A DNA stretch of 6,859 nucleotides from an uncultured Lachnospiraceae bacterium (GTDB lineage Bacteria; Bacillota; Clostridia; Lachnospirales; Lachnospiraceae). A model generated the notes under the pieces. It was given only the letters and a program-made list of their open reading frames with translations, was not told where the DNA came from and did not search any database. The stretch's first letter is position 1. Each line of letters opens with the position of its first letter. Shown piece after piece: positions 1-5,260 of this stretch. The translations under genes were made by a program, and so were the position numbers. The stretch spans positions 1-6,859 of the forward strand of contig CACYEU010000030.1 of assembly GCA_902773445.1 (NCBI GenBank). The letters are read 5' to 3'.

Positions 1-674
1 GTGATCGCTTTATTCTCATAGGCGACTTTTGCGTCATAACCGCAGCGCAGCAGTGTCTCGAGACAGTAATCGCACATCGCAAGCGCGCAGAAGGTCTGCT
101 TTCCGTGCAGAGAATTCTCAGCGCCGGTCGCGACGCAGCCTCTTCCCTCAAAATAGACCGCCAGCGCATCGCCCATGCCTGCAACGAAATGCCGGCAGCT
201 CGCGCCGATGATCAGACTGTTGTCAAGCAACAGGACATCGGGGCTGTGTTTTTCATAGTAGACTGACTCTTCGATATTCTCGGGTGTGTAAATGACCGAG
301 CAGGCCGAGTAAGCGGCACTGCTTGCGGCTACAGTCGGCACGAGGATCACATGAAGACCGAGTTTGTCGGCGACCGCTTTGGCCGTGTCGACGATCCGTC
401 CGCCGCCAATGCCGACGATGACCGTGTAGTCTTTATCGCGGATCCGGTCGATCACGCCGTTGATCGCGTCCCAGCAGCAGGCGCCCGTGAACTTCTCATA
501 GTCGTAACGGTCAAAACCGTTTGCCCTGACCATATCGGTCATCGACGGTGTCACAAGCATATAGGCTCTGCCGCCGAACAAATCGATAAACTCCGGCAGC
601 TCTTTGACCGCGTCATTGCCCTGGATGAATTTACCCGGGAAGTAAGAGATCCGCAGATCCATTCTTGGTTCCAT
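1..674 (-). CDS. Glycerol-dehydrogenase-like iron-containing alcohol dehydrogenase (3' part beyond window)
   Basis: The first 224 residues are present; the reading frame is open to the window edge, so the C-terminal part is missing. The fold assignment rests on the dinucleotide-binding motif GIGGGRIVDTAKA (residues 88-100), the segment PTVAASSAAYSACSVIYT (113-130), and GMGDALA (166-172), whose Asp169 matches the first metal ligand of GldA-type enzymes; the two later His ligands lie outside the window. The family oxidises or reduces polyols and hydroxyketones with NAD(P). In GldA the second segment reads like ASTDAP; here the Asp that contacts glycerol is replaced by Ser119 and the following Pro by Ala, so glycerol may not be the substrate. 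The start at 674 is supported by GAGGAG at 681-686 with a 6-nt spacer. It is the second gene of an operon, 54 bp after the HisB-like gene. Family assignment is strong; the substrate is unknown. Confidence 0.85.
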   Translation of the reverse strand, partial: MEPRMDLRISYFPGKFIQGNDAVKELPEFIDLFGGRAYMLVTPSMTDMVRANGFDRYDYEKFTGACCWDAINGVIDRIRDKDYTVIVGIGGGRIVDTAKAVADKLGLHVILVPTVAASSAAYSACSVIYTPENIEESVYYEKHSPDVLLLDNSLIIGASCRHFVAGMGDALAVYFEGRGCVATGAENSLHGKQTFCALAMCDYCLETLLRCGYDAKVAYENKAI

Positions 675-693
675 TTGATTCTCCTCATCTGTG

Positions 694-719
694 GTGCCGC
701 AAAGTTGAGGCTGCGGCAC
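694..719 (-). other. Intercistronic hairpin between the HisB-like and dehydrogenase genes
   Basis: An 8-bp perfect inverted repeat (gtgccgca at 694-701 and tgcggcac at 712-719) with a 10-nt loop lies in the 54-bp gap between the two genes, about 8 nt upstream of the dehydrogenase ribosome binding site. No T-run follows on the minus strand, so it is not a usual intrinsic terminator. It could stabilise or mark processing of the mRNA between the two cistrons, or tune translation of the second gene. Confidence 0.5.
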
Positions 720-728
720 AGTCAACAT

Positions 729-1397
729 TTATACCAGCGACGCGTCTGCAATTCCTTCTTCGCCGTAATACGGGTTGTTCTTGCCGATGCGCCAGGGGTT
801 CGGAGCCATGCAGTCGCGCAGCGCTTCGCCGATCGCATGGAACGCTGTCTCCCAGACATGGTGCGGATCGCGGCCGTGGATCAGGTCGAGCTGGCAGGTC
901 GCCGGAAATCCCTGGAAGAAGCCCTCGACAAAAGCGATCATGTCAGCTGAGTGCAGATCCTCGACATTTTCAGCGCGCGCGCCGGTGCAGTCGTCCGAGA
1001 CATGGATAAATGCGTTGCGGCGGCCTTCGACGCCGACCACTGCGCGGGAGAGCGACTCATCGAGGCAGGCGTATCCGGTGCCGATGATGTTGACGCCTTC
1101 TTTTTCAAGCTTCTCGTAGAAGATCTTCTTGAGGCCGGCGCCGATCGTGATCGCGACATCCTCGCAGATCGTGTGGGTCGAGCGCCATTTGCCGCAGTCG
1201 ACCTTGACACCGATCGAAAGACAGGCGCCCCAGGCCAGCGTGTCGACCATGTGATCGAGAAAACAGCTCGTCGTATCCGGGCGCAGATCGGGATCGAATT
1301 TCGTTGAGATCTCGACAACGATATCAAGCTCCTGCGTCTTTTTCTGAATTTTGACATAGTCGGGTGTCGATTTGTGAATTGTGAATAAATGTGCCAT
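729..1397 (-). CDS. Divergent HisB-like (imidazoleglycerol-phosphate dehydratase fold) protein, function uncertain
   Basis: A 222-residue protein, close to the length of a monofunctional HisB. HisB landmarks appear in order: TQELDI (21-26), FLDHM (46-50), HTICEDVAITIG (75-86), LDESL (112-116), EGRR (124-127), and GRDPHHVWETAFHAIGEAL (175-193). HisB removes water from imidazoleglycerol phosphate using two Mn ions held by His and Glu residues. Several of those positions differ here. The HHTVED motif reads HTICED, so one His of the pair is Thr76. The His of TLHI is Gln169. The FK of the second metal helix is FH, and the C-terminal phosphate-loop STKG/SSKG motif is absent. No other his gene is nearby. 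The start at 1397 has GGAGG at 1404-1408 with a 6-nt spacer; an upstream in-frame ATG at 1448 has no such site and overlaps the palindrome. First gene of an operon with a polyol-dehydrogenase-like gene. The fold is likely; histidine synthesis is doubtful, and the substrate is unknown. Confidence 0.82.
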   Translation of the reverse strand: MAHLFTIHKSTPDYVKIQKKTQELDIVVEISTKFDPDLRPDTTSCFLDHMVDTLAWGACLSIGVKVDCGKWRSTHTICEDVAITIGAGLKKIFYEKLEKEGVNIIGTGYACLDESLSRAVVGVEGRRNAFIHVSDDCTGARAENVEDLHSADMIAFVEGFFQGFPATCQLDLIHGRDPHHVWETAFHAIGEALRDCMAPNPWRIGKNNPYYGEEGIADASLV

Positions 1398-1430
1398 TTG
1401 ATACCTCCGGTCGTGGAATACTATGGTCGG

Positions 1431-1461
1431 CAGACAGCGATGCAACATACATGGCTGTCTG
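1431..1461. repeat. 31-bp imperfect palindrome at the predicted transcription start of the HisB-like operon
   Basis: Arms cagacagc (1431-1438) and gctgtctg (1454-1461) are perfect 8-bp complements. Inside them, after one mismatch on each side, atg (1440-1442) pairs with cat (1450-1452) around a 7-nt centre. The symmetric layout immediately downstream of the -10 box fits a repressor operator; in RNA it would form a hairpin at the very 5' end of the leader. Which of the two applies cannot be told from the sequence. Confidence 0.6.
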
Positions 1462-1468
1462 TAATTTA

Positions 1469-1496
1469 ATTATGCTGCAATATGCGGGTTTGTCAA
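1469..1496 (-). promoter_or_regulatory. Sigma-A-type promoter for the HisB-like/dehydrogenase operon
   Basis: On the minus strand, a perfect -35 TTGACA (1491-1496) is separated by 16 bp from a -10 CATAAT (1469-1474), which matches the consensus at five of six bases. The predicted start lies near 1462, giving a leader of roughly 65 nt before the HisB-like start codon. The palindrome at 1431-1461 begins at this start point. Confidence 0.7.
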
Positions 1497-1548
1497 CTCT
1501 GTGAAAACGTTCGCGCGCAGATCATTTTTCTTTTGATGTCCGTGACAC

Positions 1549-1583
1549 AAAAACAGCCGCCGGCTTGTGACCGGCGGCCGTTT
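1549..1583 (-). terminator. Intrinsic terminator after the pspA-like gene
   Basis: A perfect 8-bp GC-rich stem (gccgccgg at 1556-1563 and ccggcggc at 1571-1578) with a 7-nt loop can extend by a G-U and several A-U/C-G pairs at its base. On the minus strand it is followed by TG and a run of five T residues (1549-1553). It begins about 30 nt after the pspA stop codon and ends the TPM-pspA operon just before the promoter of the next operon. Confidence 0.88.
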
Positions 1584-1611
1584 GAAAGTCAGATCAGATG
1601 ATCAGGGTGCT

Positions 1612-2292
1612 TTACAGACCCATCTCTGCCTTCATCTTTGCGAGCTCTGCGTCGACTGAGGAGAGCTTGCCTTCTTTTTCGTATTTCTCTTCAAGTTTCT
1701 CAGCCTTGTCAGCGGGCTTCTTGTTGAGCTCTTCCATTGCGTTGGCCTGGTTGAGCATGGTCTCTGCCTTCTCCTCCATGCGGTCGAATGCCGCCATCGC
1801 CTCGCCGGCTTTGTCGGAACCGGAGGTGATCGCATTGACATCCTGCTGTGTCTTGGCTACAGCGACCTTGGCCTTGATCTCTTCGCGTTTAGCGCGAAGC
1901 TTCTCGATATCACTGACAAGTTTGTCATGCATCTGGCGCATCTTCTGAGCACTCTGATGAGCGACATCATAGGTCCCCTTCAGGCTCTTGCCCTTCTCTT
2001 CGTATTCCTGCTTCTTTGCGATAAATGTTCTCGCATCATCTTCATTGCCGGCTTTCAGAGCCTGACGGGCAAGATCCTCATATTTCTGGATCTCGATCTT
2101 GTTGTTCTCAAGCATGTTGCGTGCGCGCGTCTCCTGCGCCATCACGCCTGCAGTCTCCTGCTTGACTTTTGCAAGATCATCAGTCAGTTCACGCAGATAC
2201 TGATCGACCATCTTTGCGGGATCTTCTGCTTTGTCAAGAAGATCGTTGATGTTGGCTTTGATGATATCGGCAAATCTTTCTAACATGCTCAT
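1612..2292 (-). CDS. pspA: PspA/IM30 (ESCRT-III-like) membrane-stress protein
   Basis: A 226-residue protein, the usual size for PspA/LiaH/Vipp1. The N-terminus follows the family pattern: an amphipathic helix (residues 1-20), then NDLLDKAEDPAKMVDQYLRE (16-35), the conserved segment around the DKAEDP motif. The rest is almost all charged helical coiled coil with a high Glu/Lys/Ala/Gln content (to about residue 190) and a short C-terminal helix SVDAELAKMKAEMGL. There is no signal peptide or membrane segment. The family forms oligomers on the inner face of the membrane and protects it under envelope stress. The start at 2292 has GGAGG at 2301-2305 with an 8-nt spacer; the second Met (2286) would be too far away. 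It follows the TPM gene by 41 bp on the same strand and is followed by a terminator, so the two form an operon. No PspF- or LiaRS-type regulator gene is visible in the window. Confidence 0.93.
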   Translation of the reverse strand: MSMLERFADIIKANINDLLDKAEDPAKMVDQYLRELTDDLAKVKQETAGVMAQETRARNMLENNKIEIQKYEDLARQALKAGNEDDARTFIAKKQEYEEKGKSLKGTYDVAHQSAQKMRQMHDKLVSDIEKLRAKREEIKAKVAVAKTQQDVNAITSGSDKAGEAMAAFDRMEEKAETMLNQANAMEELNKKPADKAEKLEEKYEKEGKLSSVDAELAKMKAEMGL

Positions 2293-2333
2293 GGCTTTCT
2301 CCTCCTTATTGTCAGATGCCCAATCATAAAAGG

Positions 2334-3623
2334 TTACTCATTTTTTTGACTGTATTTTTCGACAAGAGCTTCCAGCTCCGGATCGACAAAATCATTGGCC
2401 CCGAGATCGGGATCCGCCGGGTCGGCCGGCTGAACGGGCTTCACCTGCGGCTTTGCGGGTTCAGCTGGCTGCGGCACCTGTTCCGGTTCTTCGGAATCGA
2501 ACGGATGGATCTGCGGCTGTGCCTGCGCGGCTTCCTGCGCCGGCTTCTGTGTGCCCGGCTCATCATACTTCGCGGCGAGCTCGTCAAGTTCGTGCGCCGC
2601 GTATGTGTCGAGCGGTGTATTAAGGATCGCCTCTGTCTGAGCTGCCTGCTCGGCTGCGGCTTCCTTGCGCTTCTTGATGATCGCGTAGATGATCAGCAGT
2701 GCCGCGACGACCAGGAATCCGACAATGATCGGGATCAGCGGAGACTTCGTGACGGTCATCATACGCTGACCGGTCCGCGCGAACGCGAGAGAGAAGATCT
2801 CTTCTTCGCTGATCGAGGTGTCCGCATAATAGTAAGACAGATAATCCTGAAGGATGCTGACGGCCTCTTCATCCATGACGACCTGCGCCTGGGATCCGAC
2901 CCAGTAACCGCAGTTGAATCCGCCGTATCCGTCATCACAGAAGATCAGAAGGAAATGTCCCTGATCCTGGAAGAGCTTCGGATACTGTGCTTCAGCGACT
3001 GCGCTGAGGTCTCCGACCGACTCGGTCGTACCGTTCGGAAGGATATAGACGAACGGCTGTACGCCGGTCTCATCGTAGAACTCTTTCAAGCCTTCTTCGA
3101 GCTTGCTGCTGTTGTGGATCCAGTCGCCGTCGAGATCTTTATAGTAGGCTGTTTTTTGAACAGCGGATGCCGGAAGCTTCTCACGTTCTCTCGTCGAAGC
3201 CGTAATGCTGCCGCCGCCTGTTCCGCCGGCCAGGGAACTTGCGATCATCATAACGAACATCGTGATAAAGATGATCAGGAAGATCGTTGCGCATCCTGAG
3301 CCGCGTGACGGCCGGCTGCTGTTCTGCCCGGTCTGATTCGATCCGCCGGACGGCTGATTGTTCGACGAACTGTTCGACGGCTGGTTCGAAGAGGAGCTGT
3401 AATGGTAATGCGGACCTCCTCCGCCCAGGAAAATGATCGGACCGAACCCGCCTCCGTAGAATCCGCCGCTATGAGAATGACCGCTGTAATGGCCGCTGTG
3501 CGAGGAGTGACCGTACGTCCGTCCGCCGCCGTGACTGCCGCCGGAGAACCCGCCGCCAAATCCGCCGCCGGAGAATCCGCCGGAGCCGCCGCCTGAAAAG
3601 CCGCCGCCACCTGAACGTCCCAT
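2334..3623 (-). CDS. TPM-domain two-pass membrane protein with Gly/His-rich N-terminus
   Basis: A 429-residue protein. Order of parts: Gly/Ser-rich repeats (residues 4-34), a His-rich patch (eight His between 31 and 74), a Ser/Asn/Gln-rich linker (75-105), membrane helix 1 (about 112-131), a TPM (YgcG/Psb32-type) domain (about 150-290) with DETGVQPFVYIL and HFLLIFCDDGYGG, membrane helix 2 (about 295-316) followed by KKRK, and a Pro/Ala/Gln-rich tail. Arg residues before helix 1 and Lys/Arg after helix 2 predict both ends in the cytoplasm and the TPM domain outside. The tail carries two similar motifs, HELDELAAKYDE (344-355) and PELEALVEKYSQ (415-426). Two extracellular Cys (229, 238) could form a disulfide. 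The start at 3623 has AAAGGAGGT (3631-3639); an upstream in-frame ATG at 3677 overlaps the promoter. It is co-transcribed with pspA, 41 bp downstream, so a role in envelope stress is inferred. No enzymatic role can be claimed. Confidence 0.85.
   Translation of the reverse strand: MGRSGGGGFSGGGSGGFSGGGFGGGFSGGSHGGGRTYGHSSHSGHYSGHSHSGGFYGGGFGPIIFLGGGGPHYHYSSSSNQPSNSSSNNQPSGGSNQTGQNSSRPSRGSGCATIFLIIFITMFVMMIASSLAGGTGGGSITASTREREKLPASAVQKTAYYKDLDGDWIHNSSKLEEGLKEFYDETGVQPFVYILPNGTTESVGDLSAVAEAQYPKLFQDQGHFLLIFCDDGYGGFNCGYWVGSQAQVVMDEEAVSILQDYLSYYYADTSISEEEIFSLAFARTGQRMMTVTKSPLIPIIVGFLVVAALLIIYAIIKKRKEAAAEQAAQTEAILNTPLDTYAAHELDELAAKYDEPGTQKPAQEAAQAQPQIHPFDSEEPEQVPQPAEPAKPQVKPVQPADPADPDLGANDFVDPELEALVEKYSQKNE
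3534..3623 (-). repeat. Low-complexity Gly-codon tract in the TPM gene
   Basis: The first 30 codons are mostly GGC/GGA glycine broken by Phe-Ser steps (GGFSGGG-like units recurring several times). On the plus strand this shows as repeated cc-gcc-gcc units. It is coding sequence, not a separate element, but such tracts are prone to slippage and length change between strains. Confidence 0.7.
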
Positions 3624-3640
3624 AGGGCTGACCTCCTTTA

Positions 3641-3650
3641 TTGATATCAA
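3641..3650. repeat. 10-bp perfect palindrome in the TPM gene leader
   Basis: TTGATATCAA is perfectly self-complementary and lies between the TPM promoter and its ribosome binding site. It could be a regulator site in the shared divergent control region, but a 10-bp AT-rich palindrome may also occur by chance. Confidence 0.35.
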
Positions 3651-3667
3651 CAGTGATTTGCAAGAAA

Positions 3668-3697
3668 AGTATACCACATGTTTACGTTAAATGTCGA
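3668..3697 (-). promoter_or_regulatory. Promoter for the TPM-pspA operon (extended -10)
   Basis: On the minus strand, -35 TCGACA (3692-3697, five of six consensus bases) and -10 TATACT (3668-3673, five of six) are 18 bp apart, and a TG one base before the -10 box makes it an extended -10. The spacer contains an imperfect inverted repeat (acat at 3676-3679 and atgt at 3691-3694). The -35 box overlaps the most upstream possible start codon of mgtE on the other strand. Confidence 0.6.
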
Positions 3698-5241
3698 AAA
3701 AAACTTCTGATTATGATATGATAATCTGGATGAATAATGAAGAGGGCAAGACAACTGAATTATTTGAAGAACGGCATTATCAGCCGGCAGATCCGATCGT
3801 AGAATCCGTCGAAGAAGCGGCCGCTGAACCGGCCGCCGAACCGGCAAGCCCGGAAAGACCGGACTATGCTGCCGAGATCGTCGAGATCGTCCAGAAAGAA
3901 ACGGATGCGGAAGAACTGCACGAACTGCTTGACGACTACCACGACAATGACCTGGCTGATTCTCTTGAGTCGATGACCGCTGAAGAGCGTCATAGACTGT
4001 ATGAAGCCATGCCGGCTGACGACGTTGCCGACATCTTTGAGCGTCTCGATCAGGACGAAGTCGATGAATACCTCGACGAGATGAGTACGCTTCAGGTCAC
4101 GAATATCGTCAGGCATATGGATGCCGACAAGGCAGTTGACTTTCTGCGTATGCTTCCCGAGGAGCGCCGGCAGGAGCTGATCCGTCTGCTCGACCGCCAG
4201 TCGCAGAAGGATATCCAGCTGATCGCATCATTTGACGAAGATCAGATCGGAAGCAAGATGTCGACGAACTATGTCCTGCTGTCATCGACGATGACGATCA
4301 AGCAGGCGATGCGTACGCTGGTCCGAAAGGCGGCCGACTACGACAATATCCAGACGATCTATGTCAAGGATGAGAATGAACTGTTCCACGGGGCGATCGA
4401 GCTGCAGGAGCTGATCATTGCGCGTGAAGGACAGAGAGTCGAAGACATCGTGCAGACCAATTACCCGTTCGTGTTCGCGACCGAGCTGATCGACGACTGT
4501 ATCGAAGATATCAAGGACTATTCCGAAGACTCGATCCCGGTGCTCGACAATGACCGCCATATGATCGGCGTGATCACATCGCAGGATCTGATCCAGGTCG
4601 TCGACGACGAGATGGGTGAGGATTACGCGAGGCTGGCCGGTCTGACTGCCGAGGAAGACTTAAAGGAACCGCTGTTCAGGAGCATGAAGAAACGCCTTCC
4701 GTGGCTGTTGATCCTGCTGTTCCTCGGTCTGGTCGTATCATCGGTCATCGCAAACTTCACACATATCGTCGCGATGCTGCCGATCCTGATGGTCTTCCAG
4801 TCGATGATCCTCGATATGTCCGGCAACGCCGGAATCCAGTCGCTCGGCGTGACGATCCGCGTTCTCGCCGACGAGACACTGACGCCTGGCCAGCGTGTCC
4901 GCCTGATCCTGAAGGAAATGCGCGTCGGACTCTGCAACGGACTGCTTCTGGGAGCCATTGCGTTCGGACTGATCGGGCTGTACATTTTCGCTGTCCGCAA
5001 AGAGACATTATTGTTCGCGTTTTCGGTGTCTGGATGCATCGGACTCGCGCTTCTGACTGCGATGCTGATCTCGAGCTTTATGGGAACCGTGGTTCCGATC
5101 TTCTTTAACAGGATCAAAGTCGATCCGGCGGTCGCATCCGGACCGTTGATCACGACAGTCAACGATCTGGTCGCGGTCGTGACGTATTACAGTTTGTGCT
5201 ATTTCCTTCTGATCCGCGTGCTGGCGCTGGCGGCATCTTAA
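3691..5241 (+). CDS. mgtE: MgtE-family magnesium transporter/channel
   Basis: Up to 516 residues. Domains in order: an acidic, Ala/Glu/Pro-rich extension (1-60) not typical of MgtE; the helical MgtE N-domain (about 62-190) with repeats such as AMPADDVADIFERLD; paired CBS domains (about 190-305, with SIPVLDNDRHMIGVITSQDL); a linking helix (306-333); and five membrane helices (about 335-516). The pore region shows SGNAGIQSLGVTIRVLA (377-393) and DPAVASGPLITTVND (478-492); Asp492 matches the Asp that binds Mg2+ in the pore of characterised MgtE. The acidic N and CBS domains sense cytoplasmic Mg2+ and close the pore in the family. The start is uncertain: ATG 3691 and ATG 3730 (503 residues) both lack a clear ribosome binding site, and 3691 overlaps the -35 box of the divergent TPM promoter, which favours 3730. 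The next gene starts 19 bp after the stop codon, so they probably form an operon. Confidence 0.93.
   Translation: MSKKTSDYDMIIWMNNEEGKTTELFEERHYQPADPIVESVEEAAAEPAAEPASPERPDYAAEIVEIVQKETDAEELHELLDDYHDNDLADSLESMTAEERHRLYEAMPADDVADIFERLDQDEVDEYLDEMSTLQVTNIVRHMDADKAVDFLRMLPEERRQELIRLLDRQSQKDIQLIASFDEDQIGSKMSTNYVLLSSTMTIKQAMRTLVRKAADYDNIQTIYVKDENELFHGAIELQELIIAREGQRVEDIVQTNYPFVFATELIDDCIEDIKDYSEDSIPVLDNDRHMIGVITSQDLIQVVDDEMGEDYARLAGLTAEEDLKEPLFRSMKKRLPWLLILLFLGLVVSSVIANFTHIVAMLPILMVFQSMILDMSGNAGIQSLGVTIRVLADETLTPGQRVRLILKEMRVGLCNGLLLGAIAFGLIGLYIFAVRKETLLFAFSVSGCIGLALLTAMLISSFMGTVVPIFFNRIKVDPAVASGPLITTVNDLVAVVTYYSLCYFLLIRVLALAAS
3712..3725 (+). promoter_or_regulatory. Possible -10 elements for mgtE
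   Basis: Two AT-rich hexamers resemble -10 boxes: TATGAT (3712-3717) and GATAAT (3720-3725), each five of six consensus bases. No convincing -35 box is found at the right distance from either, so this is a weak call. If either is used, the transcript would start at about 3725-3732, so an mgtE start at 3691 could not be used, and the ATG at 3730 would have almost no leader. Confidence 0.25.
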
Positions 5242-5260
5242 GCAGGCGGAGGATTTATTT

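Noticed and set aside
694..719. Intrinsic terminator after the HisB-like gene
   Set aside because: The stem is good but no T-run follows on the transcribed strand, and the next gene starts 20 bp later with a strong ribosome binding site.
351..950. Plus-strand open frame of 199 codons
   Set aside because: It spans parts of two well-supported minus-strand genes and the gap between them, and has no ribosome binding site or family signature.
1398..1448. Upstream in-frame start (1448) for the HisB-like gene
   Set aside because: It would put the palindrome and most of the leader inside the coding region and has no ribosome binding site, whereas 1397 has GGAGG 6 nt upstream and the family alignment begins after it.
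2316..3299. Long plus-strand open frame (327 codons) opposite the TPM gene
   Set aside because: It is antisense to a gene with clear domains, promoter and ribosome binding site, is rich in Arg/Leu/Cys in a shadow-like way, and matches no family I recognise.
3280..3300. Lipoprotein signal at Cys111 of the TPM protein (GSGC before a hydrophobic stretch)
   Set aside because: The Cys precedes rather than follows the hydrophobic segment and sits 111 residues in, so it does not fit a lipobox.
3534..3610. CRISPR-like or tandem DNA repeat from the gcc-gcc-gcc pattern
   Set aside because: The units are irregular, have no spacers, and are explained by glycine codons in frame.
3624..3677. Upstream in-frame start (3677) for the TPM gene
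   Set aside because: It overlaps the predicted -10 box (3668-3673), has no ribosome binding site, and the internal start at 3623 has a near-perfect one.
3624..3730. Mg2+ riboswitch (M-box or ykoK type) before mgtE
   Set aside because: The gap between the divergent genes is under 110 bp, with no room for the roughly 160-nt conserved structure and none of its motifs visible.
4623..5162. Minus-strand open frame of 179 codons inside mgtE
   Set aside because: It is a shadow of the MgtE membrane domain, with low-complexity Ser/Arg/Thr composition.
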